Source of the DNA: Bacteroides neonati
Lineage (GTDB): Bacteria > Bacteroidota > Bacteroidia > Bacteroidales > Bacteroidaceae
Direction: 5' to 3'
DNA length: 64,000 nucleotides
Assembly (NCBI RefSeq): GCF_000499785.1
Contig: NZ_HG726020.1
Span: 310,001 to 374,000 of the forward strand
Made by a program: the position numbers and the translations under genes. Positions 50,595-59,418 of the stretch are shown here, in pieces (the stretch's first letter is position 1; every line of letters begins with the position of its first letter). The notes beneath the pieces were generated by a model that saw only the letters and a program-made list of their open reading frames with translations, was not told the origin of the DNA and did not search any database.

Positions 50595-52058
50595 CTATTT
50601 TTCATCAAATACATATAGTTTTATTAGTTCATCCCAAGTTAATTTATGTCCATCCTTCCACCACGTAGGGCTGTTCAGGTCACAAAAATCGTTGTTGCGC
50701 TTCATCTCTTCGCTGAGTCGTTTACGATAAGCAGCCGTTAAATGCGACTCCTTATCGGCAATATTCTTCATTTCCCATGGATCTTTCTTCAAGTTGAAGA
50801 GCTGCTCTGTAATTTTTCCTTCTACATTGTATATAATGTATTTATATCCATTATAAATCAATCCTCTTTGCAAGTTTGAGTAAGCCAAAAACAACGATTC
50901 ACGGTGTGTAGTCTGCCGACCTTCCATTATTTTTTTCAATGACCGCCCCGTTACCGAAGACGGGATATCAACACCCACAAGGTCGCAAAGAGTAGGATAT
51001 ATATCGTAAAGGTAGCACAACGCATCACTTCGTTTTCCTGCAACCTTACTTCTGGGATCAATTATAGCCAATGGCACTCCTACGCTATGATCATACAGAC
51101 TTTGTTTGCCCAGCAATCCGTTTTGTCCCATAGCCAATCCATTATCCGATGCAAACACGATAATCGTATTTTCACTCTCTCCGGTCTCTTCGAGTTTCTT
51201 CAAAATCCGACCAATTTGAAAATCGACCTCGCTTACCATTCCATAATAGAAAGCCAGTTCTTTTTGTATTTGTGCAGCAGTACGTGGCGTAGGCAGCACT
51301 TGTTCATCGCGTACGGTTAGTTCACCATTATCAAATGGATGTTGCGGAAGAAAATTCACCGGTACCGACAAGCGGTTAGCTATGTATTTTTTCCCATAGT
51401 CCGGTAATTGGTTTCTCGGATCATGCGGAGAAGTGAAAGCGACATAAACCATGAAAGGTTGCTTATCTGCTTTTACGCTATCTAAAAAATTCACGGTTGC
51501 ATCGGCAAACATTTTAGAAGAAAAATCGGTACCCACAAAAGCTTTTTCATTATATGCACCCGTAGGATCATAATGGCGAAGCAAGGGAGAGCAATGTCCG
51601 TTAGTTTCGTATGTATGCATTCCTCCTAAAAAGATATTCTCACCGCTGGCAAACGAGCGATTAAAGGATGCCTTATCGGAGTGCCACTTGCCCGTTGCAA
51701 ACGTTTGATATCCGTTTTTCCTCAACTGCTCGGGAAGCGTAGTATGACATTCAGGGATTTTCAATCCATCGCTTTGCACCTCGAACACTCCTCTTCCGCT
51801 TATCAGCATAGCCCGACTAGGCATAGAGAGTGCTCCGCATAAAGCTCCATTTGTATAAGTATGAGTGAATGTCACACCTCGCCTTATTAGTCCATCAATA
51901 AAAGGTGTTTCCACATCTTTATTTCCCAATGCGCAAATAGCATCAGACTGCATATCATCCACCAATATAAAAAGTATGTTGGGTTTCTGCGCAAAACATG
52001 GCTGATTACAAAAACCAGTCAAAGCCAATGAGGCTGATAGTATCGATTTTATATTCAT
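50595..52058 (-). CDS. Sulfatase, serine type (second)
   Basis: A 487-residue exported sulfatase (signal peptide ending near CNQPCFAQK, residue 24). The metal site is ILVDDMQSDAI near residue 31, and the catalytic motif is S78-M-P-S-R (SMPSRAMLISG). GKWHSDKASFNRSFASGENI and NGLLGKQSLYDHSVGVPLAI are further conserved pieces. It resembles choline/iduronate-like S1 sulfatases and differs clearly from its neighbour, so the two probably act on different sulfate positions. The -7-like sequence lies 17 bp upstream (plus 52075-52082). Confidence 0.9.
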   Translation of the reverse strand: MNIKSILSASLALTGFCNQPCFAQKPNILFILVDDMQSDAICALGNKDVETPFIDGLIRRGVTFTHTYTNGALCGALSMPSRAMLISGRGVFEVQSDGLKIPECHTTLPEQLRKNGYQTFATGKWHSDKASFNRSFASGENIFLGGMHTYETNGHCSPLLRHYDPTGAYNEKAFVGTDFSSKMFADATVNFLDSVKADKQPFMVYVAFTSPHDPRNQLPDYGKKYIANRLSVPVNFLPQHPFDNGELTVRDEQVLPTPRTAAQIQKELAFYYGMVSEVDFQIGRILKKLEETGESENTIIVFASDNGLAMGQNGLLGKQSLYDHSVGVPLAIIDPRSKVAGKRSDALCYLYDIYPTLCDLVGVDIPSSVTGRSLKKIMEGRQTTHRESLFLAYSNLQRGLIYNGYKYIIYNVEGKITEQLFNLKKDPWEMKNIADKESHLTAAYRKRLSEEMKRNNDFCDLNSPTWWKDGHKLTWDELIKLYVFDEK

Positions 52059-52387
52059 AGTACTTTTTTCCGGACAAAGATACTAATTGTAAAACAATCC
52101 TCCTCATCAAACTATGAAATAAAGCAGTAAAATAGTGTTGATTATACTTCCCAAGTTCGTAGGAAATACTTTTTTGTTAAAAAAGCCTTTTTCATCTGTC
52201 TACAAATAGGGATTCGAACTTCCTATTTAGTTTTTACAGTAAAGAGTGTATGTTATGAGAAAAAAGTTTTATGTTTTATCCCTAAATTTCCTGCTACAGC
52301 TATTCGTACTTATGATTTATGTATTTATCTATAATAAATGTTGCTGCTAATCAAAAAGTCTTCATTACTTTTCGTCCAATTGATGCC
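52059..52387. other. 329-bp gap between TonB receptor and sulfatase genes
   Basis: It holds a minus-strand -7 box (TATCTTTG, plus 52075-52082) for the sulfatase-hexosaminidase run and a possible small plus-strand gene (52255-52350). It includes an imperfect inverted repeat GGAAATA / TATTTAG-like segment near 52170-52230. No clear terminator was seen. Confidence 0.5.
52255..52350 (+). CDS. Possible 31-residue membrane peptide
   Basis: A short plus-strand frame begins MRKKFYVLSLNFLLQLFVLM and ends in three cysteines (NKCCC). One hydrophobic helix with a basic start fits a small membrane peptide. There is no supporting promoter or family, and the base composition is AT-rich, so this may be chance. 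Confidence 0.2.
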   Translation: MRKKFYVLSLNFLLQLFVLMIYVFIYNKCCC

Positions 52388-54811
52388 TTAAAATTTGAAT
52401 GAAATGCTCCCATAAGGTAGGCAGTGATTATCGAAGTTGATGGAGTACATGCTTATGGCATCCTCTTCCGAAGGGTTTCCTATAATATTGTAAAGCCCTA
52501 TACGAAACATCAATCGGGCATCACGCCCTTTAAAAACTTTCGTATAGTTATAACTAGCATCTAATCTGTAATTTACATTCTCACGTTGACTTCTAAACTG
52601 CTCTATAGGTAATAATTCATCTTCCTCATTTACACTTTTTATTTTGCCCGATTGCAAAAACGTTCCAATTGAAATACCTGAGAAAGGTGTGAACTTATAA
52701 GTCATACCCAGGTTGAATGAATGAGGAATATCGTGCAATGAGGGAACTTTTCCTTTATCTTTCAAGTCGTTATACCACTCTTTACTACGCGCATATGAAT
52801 AGGCAAACTGTAAAGTAAACTTTCTCCAATCGTTATATGAGAAGAATTTAATCCCATAGCTCTCCCCTTTTCCACTCATAATGTATTTTTCCCAAGCATT
52901 GTCTGTTGGATAAATTTCCGGCCGAAGTGCCATGATGTTTCGTCTCTGCTTATAATACACAGAACCCTCCATATAGCCGTGTTCCAGAAAATGCTTCCAG
53001 CCTATCTCATAATGTCCCGAGATACTCGGTTTGAACCCCATAATACTTGGCATTCTAAAATCGGTTGGCATAGGCATTAACCCAAGCCTTAGATAATGAT
53101 AGAATTGCTGCATTTTTGAAATACCTACATATAAAAGGTTATTCTTACTCACTACATATTTAAGAGAAAAACGTGGCTGAATACTATAATAGTAACGAGA
53201 GTTTTGCGGCAGATAGCCCACTAAGTTGACACCGAATTGGCTATACAATTTATCTGTAACACGCACCTTCATATCATAAAAGAAAGACAGCTGCGTAATT
53301 GGCTCTTTAAGTGTCGTTATTGTATCTCCAAACACAGCCATATCAAACCGTTCGCGAGACGCTCTCATTCCACCCGAAAGAGTATACATCTGATGAATAT
53401 CATAACTGAAATTAGATGAAAATGAAAATTCCTTGACACCTCCTCTAATATCCTTTTCCAAATTAAAACCGAGCAGAGGTGCATAAACCTTGTTACTATA
53501 CGACGAATATGCCAGCGTATTCGTATTTATCAACTTTTTAGCCCATACCGTATTGAACGTAACAGCATACAGATCGTTATCCCAGTTCAATACCGAACGC
53601 AGTTTCTCCTTCTCCTCCGGATAGAAATAGTTATCATTGGTCTTATAGGCCATTATTTGAATAGACGAGCGTTCATTAATATCGTACGAGAGTTTAGCAT
53701 TGAAGTCATAGAAAGAGTGGTTAAGTCGGTATTCTTCTGATAATAGACCATCAAAAAAATCGAGCCAACTTCGTCTTCCCCCGAGCATATAAGATAATTT
53801 ATTCTTGATAATAGGTCCCTCCAACAAGACAGAGGCTGCAGGCATATCCAATGTCAAGGTTTGCGAATATTTCTGTTTGTTTCCCTCTTTCAGTTTTATA
53901 TCTGTAATGGATGACAATCGACCTTCATATTCTGTAGGAAAGAAACTCTTATGAAATGTAACATTCTTTATTGCATCTCCGTTAAAGGGTGATAGCATAG
54001 AATTGATATGGCTGGGGTGATAGATAGGTACTCCGTCCAGTAACATCAGGTTTTCATCTCCTCCTCCCCCATTGACTTGGAGATTACCTCCGGCCATCGA
54101 CCCAATCACACCAGGCAGAATATTGATTTGCGAGAAAAGGTCATAGCTATTGAAAGAGAGCATATTCGAAGGTGTTGCTTCATTAAGTTCAGTCGTTCCG
54201 TTTCGTGGCTTTATAGTCACTTCTTCAAGCTCAATAGAAACAGGCGAGAGTTCAATCTTCAAAACTCTTTCGCTTCTTATTTTCATTTCTTGTTGGAAAG
54301 AAGCATATCCCATATATTGTACTTCAATGTTATAATCTCCCGGAAGGAGGTTCAACGTAAACCAGCCCCTGCTATCGGTTAAAACGAATGTAGGTTTTTG
54401 GGTCTCTTTCCTAAACATGACTATCGCGCCGTAAAGCCTTTCGCCAGTGGTTTTCTCTCTGATAACTCCCGATACTACAAGCTCTCTTTTTCCATCAATC
54501 TGTATTATCAACTTATCAGTTTCTACCGGAATAGTCCTAAACTTATAGTCGTTGAGTATTTTTTCCAATATCTGCTGTACGGTCATCTGTTTTTGCGTAA
54601 TATGTTGCACCTTATCAAGATCAATGAGCTGTGGATTGTAGGCTAACACCACTCCTTGCTCTTCTATAAGTTTAAACCACTCATGTACAGTAGCAGAAGA
54701 AGTGGTAATCTTTACCATTTCTTCTGCTACATGATTAACTGATTGAGATTGTGCTGCTACCTGCATAAACAGACAACATACAAACCCTACTAAAACAAGT
54801 TTTAATTTCAT
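52388..54811 (-). CDS. TonB-dependent outer-membrane receptor of the FecA/transducer type
   Basis: An 807-residue outer-membrane receptor. The signal peptide ends at about residue 20 (MQVAAQ), an STN signalling domain follows (about 35-105, TVQQILEKILNDYKFRTIPV), then a carboxypeptidase-regulatory-like domain (about 110-190, VSGVIREKTTGERLYGAIVM), and the plug and barrel from about 205. MLLDGVPIYHP near 255 is typical of Bacteroides TonB receptors. The STN domain, with FecR and sigma genes immediately upstream (FecR ends 7 bp before this gene), marks a signal-transducing receptor. There is no SusD partner, so it may import without a surface lipoprotein. The ligand may be the glycan cut by the nearby sulfatases. 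Confidence 0.88.
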   Translation of the reverse strand: MKLKLVLVGFVCCLFMQVAAQSQSVNHVAEEMVKITTSSATVHEWFKLIEEQGVVLAYNPQLIDLDKVQHITQKQMTVQQILEKILNDYKFRTIPVETDKLIIQIDGKRELVVSGVIREKTTGERLYGAIVMFRKETQKPTFVLTDSRGWFTLNLLPGDYNIEVQYMGYASFQQEMKIRSERVLKIELSPVSIELEEVTIKPRNGTTELNEATPSNMLSFNSYDLFSQINILPGVIGSMAGGNLQVNGGGGDENLMLLDGVPIYHPSHINSMLSPFNGDAIKNVTFHKSFFPTEYEGRLSSITDIKLKEGNKQKYSQTLTLDMPAASVLLEGPIIKNKLSYMLGGRRSWLDFFDGLLSEEYRLNHSFYDFNAKLSYDINERSSIQIMAYKTNDNYFYPEEKEKLRSVLNWDNDLYAVTFNTVWAKKLINTNTLAYSSYSNKVYAPLLGFNLEKDIRGGVKEFSFSSNFSYDIHQMYTLSGGMRASRERFDMAVFGDTITTLKEPITQLSFFYDMKVRVTDKLYSQFGVNLVGYLPQNSRYYYSIQPRFSLKYVVSKNNLLYVGISKMQQFYHYLRLGLMPMPTDFRMPSIMGFKPSISGHYEIGWKHFLEHGYMEGSVYYKQRRNIMALRPEIYPTDNAWEKYIMSGKGESYGIKFFSYNDWRKFTLQFAYSYARSKEWYNDLKDKGKVPSLHDIPHSFNLGMTYKFTPFSGISIGTFLQSGKIKSVNEEDELLPIEQFRSQRENVNYRLDASYNYTKVFKGRDARLMFRIGLYNIIGNPSEEDAISMYSINFDNHCLPYGSISFKF

Positions 54812-54818
54812 TTACGAT

Positions 54819-55772
54819 TTAGTCATGGTAGAGCTTATAATGATCTTCAGCGATCTTTTTATATTTACACTTGCAAATATAACTTAATTCGACTAATATC
54901 GGGTCAAGTTCATTCAATTTTAACCGGGTTGTGATCCTGTTGTTTTTTATCGTTTGATCCAACTCTATCTTTACGTTATAAACTTGTTCTAACTCGCTGA
55001 TCACTTCTACAATAGGTGTATTGACGAGGTTTAGCGTACGTACCTCATTGCCGAAAAACACCCCTTCATCCCTTATTTCTCCTTTTATAATCTTCCCATC
55101 TGCAACTGTTGCCTGTTGATTGGCTTGCAATATTATCTTCTTCTCATCAGCCGTCACCTTTACTGTTCCACTCTTAACAAACACATTCGCCCTGTTTTCT
55201 GCCTTGGCATCTATCAAAAATGAAGTGCCCAATACCTCTACCTGCACATTGTACGCTTGAATAACAAAAGGGCGCTTCACATTTCTCCGGATATCGAAGA
55301 AGGCCTTTCCTGATAGTGTGAGCAGCCGTTTTCCTCGACTCTTATACCCCTTGTATACAATTTTCGAATTCGGATACAGCGTCACCATTGAACTGTCCGG
55401 TAGGGTCACTATGCGACTGACCACACTGTTATTAGCCAGCGTTACACCTTGCCAATCGTCCCTTTGGGTAAAGAATATAACCAGACCGATTAGTACGGCT
55501 ATCGAGGCGGCGAATGTGGCCACTTTATATAGATATGTTGTGTTTACTTTTTTCTTTATCTCAAGCTTTGGTTCTACAGTCAGCCACGCTTTGGCACTAT
55601 CAAACGTCTCTTCTTCTACCTTCCTCTTATCGCTTAATAATATTTGAAGATGTTCGTATTCTTCCTTGTTATGCTCAATCCACACCTGAAGTTCCGCTTG
55701 CTGAATGGCGGTCATCGGTTCTTTAGCAAAATCTCTAGCCAATAGCTGATCGATGTTTTCTATACTTTTCAT
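54819..55772 (-). CDS. FecR-type anti-sigma factor
   Basis: A 317-residue protein with a cytoplasmic N-terminus that holds the sigma factor, one membrane segment at about 82-102 (VATFAASIAVLIGLVIFFTQ) and a periplasmic FecR domain (about 115-215, RIVTLPDSSMVTLYPNSKIV, LSGKAFFDIRRNVKRPFVIQ). A C-terminal DUF4974-type domain is at about 245-315 (LVNTPIVEVISELEQVYNVK). It overlaps the sigma gene by 4 bp and precedes the TonB receptor gene by 7 bp. The receptor's STN domain signals through it. Confidence 0.92.
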   Translation of the reverse strand: MKSIENIDQLLARDFAKEPMTAIQQAELQVWIEHNKEEYEHLQILLSDKRKVEEETFDSAKAWLTVEPKLEIKKKVNTTYLYKVATFAASIAVLIGLVIFFTQRDDWQGVTLANNSVVSRIVTLPDSSMVTLYPNSKIVYKGYKSRGKRLLTLSGKAFFDIRRNVKRPFVIQAYNVQVEVLGTSFLIDAKAENRANVFVKSGTVKVTADEKKIILQANQQATVADGKIIKGEIRDEGVFFGNEVRTLNLVNTPIVEVISELEQVYNVKIELDQTIKNNRITTRLKLNELDPILVELSYICKCKYKKIAEDHYKLYHD

Positions 55773-56338
55773 CTCTTGATAGTTGTTATAAGGATTGATA
55801 TTAATGTAATCGAAAGAATAAAGAACGGATGATTCGTTACATATTCCCGGAGAGTTTTCATAGCTTTACCCATGTGATTTTCTACGGTTTTTTCGGATGT
55901 TCCTGTTGCTTCAGCTATTTCACGATACTTCATCCCTTTAAGTTTACTCATCAAAAAAACCTCTCTGCATTTGGGTGGCAAGATAGAAAGAGCTTTCTCG
56001 AGCACATCTTCAATCACTCTTTCTCTCTCATCATCCGTATCATCGATAGAGATTACGACAGACGAAGAGGTGACCTCATCTATAGAGACAGTATCCAGTC
56101 TGCGTTTGCGTAGAAAAGAGATACAATTATTCCTTACCGCCCCAGCCATATAAGCAACAAATTCCTTCTCCGGCAAAGAGTCTTTACCATTATTCCATAC
56201 AGCCACAAAGGTTTCCTGCACAATATCCTCACACTCATCCCTGTCGGGAATGAATCGGTAAGCGACATTACATAAGGACGAATAGTTCTTATTAAACCTA
56301 TTCTTAAACTGCTTTTTTCTCGCTAACTCTACTGTCAC
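55769..56338 (-). CDS. ECF sigma factor paired with FecR
   Basis: A 189-residue sigma factor. Region 2 is seen in CNVAYRFIPDRDECEDIVQE, and region 4 in LPPKCREVFLMSKLKGMKYR with EIAEATGTSEKTVENHMGKA. The last about 20 residues are hydrophobic (FFILSITLISILITTI), which is longer than most factors but seen in Bacteroides. It is released by FecR when the receptor binds ligand and then transcribes the receptor operon. The start is 20 bp upstream of the barrel gene's end. Confidence 0.92.
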   Translation of the reverse strand: MTVELARKKQFKNRFNKNYSSLCNVAYRFIPDRDECEDIVQETFVAVWNNGKDSLPEKEFVAYMAGAVRNNCISFLRKRRLDTVSIDEVTSSSVVISIDDTDDERERVIEDVLEKALSILPPKCREVFLMSKLKGMKYREIAEATGTSEKTVENHMGKAMKTLREYVTNHPFFILSITLISILITTIKR

Positions 56339-56358
56339 AATTGCCTATCTCTATTTAA

Positions 56359-56994
56359 TTAAAACCTCATACTTACTCCCGCGGTGATAAATCCTCTGTA
56401 GCCTAAACCCGCTTCAAGAAACCCTCCGATCCGGTCGTTTCCAACTCGCACAGCTATCGGATTCACCTGAAACGCAAACTCAGTTGTAAAACGAGACTGA
56501 TTATTGGCTATCAACAATTTCCCAACGTTGGTCATTCCCGTTTGCGTCTGCCTAGACATATTAACACCTACTGCTGCCGATCCGTATAGCTCGACCAACC
56601 TTCGTTTATAATAAACAAATTCGCCGGTTGGAAGTATTAAAAAGTTCAATACGTTCTCTTTTACCGCAGGAGTTTTCTCCTGCTCATACGTAATCTTACT
56701 GCTTATTCGGGAGAATCCCAAATCAGCCCCCACTCTGAATCGATCGATGGAATATCTATATCCGACCCCTATTACGCCCGATGATTTTGCGTCAGATCGA
56801 CTCGTTCCAGTAATTGCATCAGCCAATCCCATTCCTAAAAATGAACTTGTGCTTAGTGTCAGCCCGTCGCTAATTGATAGCCTTATTTCATGCTTAGGAG
56901 AATAAATCAGATTATTTTTCGCCATGTCTTGTGCATGAATAGTGTTGGCACCTAACGCCAAAAACAAAAGTAATAGCAATAATTTAAATTTCAT
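56359..56994 (-). CDS. Outer-membrane beta-barrel protein
   Basis: A 211-residue exported protein with a signal peptide (cleavage near GANTIHAQD, residue 21). Beta strands alternate (GVIGVGYRYSIDRFRVGADL, GEFVYYKRRLVELYGSAAVG), and it ends in an aromatic strand, FITAGVSMRF, the outer-membrane barrel signal. The function is unknown. It is upstream of the sigma gene and 110 bp after the PAP2 gene. Confidence 0.75.
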   Translation of the reverse strand: MKFKLLLLLLFLALGANTIHAQDMAKNNLIYSPKHEIRLSISDGLTLSTSSFLGMGLADAITGTSRSDAKSSGVIGVGYRYSIDRFRVGADLGFSRISSKITYEQEKTPAVKENVLNFLILPTGEFVYYKRRLVELYGSAAVGVNMSRQTQTGMTNVGKLLIANNQSRFTTEFAFQVNPIAVRVGNDRIGGFLEAGLGYRGFITAGVSMRF

Positions 56995-57104
56995 TTTATA
57001 ACCTGTTTTTATTTGTAAATAAACTCTTCGATTGTTCGCTAGCTAATGAACTTCAGTAGTATAACTCACCCAGATCTAAATCCCCCTATACAAATACGTC
57101 TTTT

Positions 57105-57893
57105 TTAGAAGTTGAACGATAAAGTAACACCGTATCCATCTTTGATGAGATAGGGTGATAGGCTGGGAACCGCTCCACTTCGGCTCATATTGTTTTTCCA
57201 TAACATATCATTCAAATAAGGGCTCAACCAATAGGCAATCCTGACGCTCAGTATCCCAACTCCTGCACCGGCCAATACATCCGACAAGAAATGCCTGTTG
57301 TTGTAAATACGCATAGCTCCAGTCATTGCTGCCAAAGCATAACCCGTTGCTGCAATAAGCGGATACTCTTTTCCATATTCCATGCGAAGTAGCTCTGCTC
57401 CCATAAAAGCAGTAGCCGTATGTCCCGAGGGAAAAGAATTTTTAGAAGATTGGTCGGGACGCATTCTTTGAACCGAGTATTTTCCTGCGTTCACCAAGGT
57501 AGCTGTCAAAAGGATAGACAGGGGCAAAGTGATCACCTGTTTTTTAAAACCATTCTCCGACTTCACCCCACATACCTCCAACAATAAGACCGACGCGGTG
57601 GGAACGTACTGAATATAATCGTCATAGCTCACCCGCTTGTGTTGTGCACTGACTCCTCTATTTATCTGGTTATCTACCGAACGTATTCGCTGCGAACAAA
57701 GAGCCAAAGCTCCCGAACCAATCAATAACGAAGGTGATATGAGTTGAGTATAGATGAATACTCGAGTTTTTTTTTCATGGTGATGGCAAGTGGTTGCAGT
57801 TACCGAATCGGTTGGAGGCAAAGCCTCATTGGAGGCGAGAGAATAATAGGGAAAAAGAAGTAATAATTGGATAAGCAATGTCTTTTTTTTCAT
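57105..57893 (-). CDS. PAP2-family phosphatase
   Basis: A 262-residue membrane or periplasmic enzyme with the three PAP2 motifs: K138-x6-R145-P146 (KYSVQRMRP), P155-SGH158, and R195-x5-H201-x3-D205 (RIYNNRHFLSDV). A signal-anchor lies at the N-terminus and several hydrophobic helices follow. Such enzymes remove phosphate from lipid phosphates such as undecaprenyl pyrophosphate or phosphatidic acid. A perfect 22-bp hairpin lies 18 bp upstream of the start codon. It may belong to lipid A or cell-wall lipid processing; the substrate is not shown. Confidence 0.87.
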   Translation of the reverse strand: MKKKTLLIQLLLLFPYYSLASNEALPPTDSVTATTCHHHEKKTRVFIYTQLISPSLLIGSGALALCSQRIRSVDNQINRGVSAQHKRVSYDDYIQYVPTASVLLLEVCGVKSENGFKKQVITLPLSILLTATLVNAGKYSVQRMRPDQSSKNSFPSGHTATAFMGAELLRMEYGKEYPLIAATGYALAAMTGAMRIYNNRHFLSDVLAGAGVGILSVRIAYWLSPYLNDMLWKNNMSRSGAVPSLSPYLIKDGYGVTLSFNF

Positions 57894-57910
57894 GCGGTTT
57901 GTGTATATAA

Positions 57911-57958
57911 ACTAGGGGTTATAAGATAAAAACGTATTTTTATCTTATAACCCCTAGT
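57911..57958. repeat. Perfect 22-bp inverted repeat upstream of the PAP2 gene
   Basis: Arms 57911-57932 (beginning ACTAGGGGTTATAAG) and 57937-57958 are exact complements around CGTA. The size and perfection are uncommon. It is not followed by a clear T-run on either strand and may be a regulatory or binding site. Confidence 0.7.
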
Positions 57959-58215
57959 GAATCAAAAGCAAAAACTCAATACTAGAGATTTACTTCATCG
58001 ACATTAAATTCAGTAACATCAACCCTGCTGTTCTTTGGTATATCCAAAATATTATATTAAAAGCGAGCCATAGACATGCCAGCAATCGCTAAAATCAATA
58101 AGTTTGATTTTAAGAGGAAATTTGCTAACACTAAATAGTTAAGGATATAACAACCTAAAAAAGGATCAACTTCTGTCGATTTATAATAATATTACCCTCG
58201 ATAATATCAAAAAAA

Positions 58216-58257
58216 GAACGACAGCAGAAGTCCACAACTAGTTTTCTACTGCCGTTC
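58216..58257 (-). terminator. Terminator of the SusCD polysaccharide-utilisation locus
   Basis: GAACGACAGCAGAA (58216-58229) and 58244-58257 pair with two mismatches. The minus-strand side ends in a long T-run (plus A-run 58209-58215). It follows the last PUL gene by 12 bp. Confidence 0.8.
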
Positions 58258-58269
58258 GTTAATAATAGA

Positions 58270-59397
58270 TTATTTGCCATCATCAGGGAAACGTTGCCCT
58301 ATTTTCCATAAGACATTATCTCCCAAGAATGAAGAATCCCAACCATTTTTTGTATAATCTTTTATTTTCGTCCCTTCACCTTCATTACATTTCCAATAGA
58401 GTATCAATCCTTCACTATCAGGAGATACGACATACATATTATTAAGTATTTCAGCCTGTGAGCGGCAAACAGTCCAAACCCTTAACTCATTAGCATAACC
58501 ATTTAATGGAACTCCACCATTATTTCCAAAAGCAATTGAAGCGAACTTAAATACTTCACCTGCTTTTGCATGGGGAGTTGTAAAATCTAAAACTCCATCT
58601 ACATATAATCGAATATTCGTACCATCATAGGTAAATGCCATATGATACCATTTGTTTTCAGAAAATCTAGCTGAGCTTTGTGGAATATTTCCTCCAATTT
58701 TTGCTTGGAATTGATTTTGATCACATATTACATCACCAAAGCGAGTATAAACACTAGAAGTACCGCTTCCGCCAATGTTCCATAGTGTTACGTTATTCCG
58801 ATTATACTTAGTCAAATTTAAATTCCATTCTAGGGTCCACTGAGAAGCTTCAATCGGTGTTTCCGGTTTGAAACTAAGCCCATTCATTCCCTTCCCCCAA
58901 TAGGGTACATCAGTTACAATAATTTGATTCAGTATTACAAGCATTTTGGCACTTGTTTGCAATATACTTACACCTCCGTCAACTTTTTGTATTTCTATAG
59001 GTAACGCAAATCTATCAGAAGGTTCAAAACTCTCATCATAAGGTTTAATATTCAACTCAATAGGGCTTGCGGTAACTTCTCCTGCTCTAATAATAGCTTC
59101 ACCAGCATCAGACAAGGTATAAAAATCAGCAGGAAGCATCTTATAATTAGTACCATTGATCTTGTTGTATTCCTGTAGTAAACTTTCATTAATTTGATAA
59201 TTCACCTTTACATCAGAATCGACCTTTCGTGCTAATCTTGATGTTATAATAGTAGATGCTCCGAGTTCATCAATTGTAACAATTTTCTCTATCTTAGATT
59301 GTGCATCTGTAAAATAAACGGCATTTTCAGTAATATCATACTCAGGTTTGCATGACATTAAAAACGACAAAAGTAATAAATAAGTAAATATTTTCAT
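58270..59397 (-). CDS. DUF1735-LamG surface lipoprotein
   Basis: A 375-residue lipoprotein (signal MKIFTYLLLLSFLMSC, lipidated cysteine at residue 16). Residues about 40-160 form a DUF1735-like domain (YNKINGTNYKMLPADFYTLS). Residues about 170-345 form a LamG/concanavalin-like lectin domain (WTLEWNLNLTKYNRNNVTLW, YHMAFTYDGTNIRLYVDGVL). DUF1735 proteins are surface glycan-binding proteins encoded in PULs. It is the last gene of this operon, 21 bp from the previous one, followed by a terminator. Confidence 0.85.
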   Translation of the reverse strand: MKIFTYLLLLSFLMSCKPEYDITENAVYFTDAQSKIEKIVTIDELGASTIITSRLARKVDSDVKVNYQINESLLQEYNKINGTNYKMLPADFYTLSDAGEAIIRAGEVTASPIELNIKPYDESFEPSDRFALPIEIQKVDGGVSILQTSAKMLVILNQIIVTDVPYWGKGMNGLSFKPETPIEASQWTLEWNLNLTKYNRNNVTLWNIGGSGTSSVYTRFGDVICDQNQFQAKIGGNIPQSSARFSENKWYHMAFTYDGTNIRLYVDGVLDFTTPHAKAGEVFKFASIAFGNNGGVPLNGYANELRVWTVCRSQAEILNNMYVVSPDSEGLILYWKCNEGEGTKIKDYTKNGWDSSFLGDNVLWKIGQRFPDDGK

Positions 59398-59418
59398 TTT
59401 TGTATTTTTTTTGATGAT

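Larger units (their letters stand above)
57894..58269. other. 376-bp gap with a perfect hairpin and a terminator
   Basis: It contains a perfect hairpin (57911-57958) near the PAP2 start and the terminator of the PUL (58216-58257). Between them (57960-58200) I see no gene; the sequence is AT-rich with stop codons in all frames. No good promoter was identified for the PAP2 gene. Confidence 0.5.

Noticed and set aside
52208..52222. GGGATTCGAACTTCC segment resembling a tRNA T-arm
   Set aside because: No acceptor stem, anticodon arm or D-arm could be built around it; it is a chance match in an AT-rich gap.
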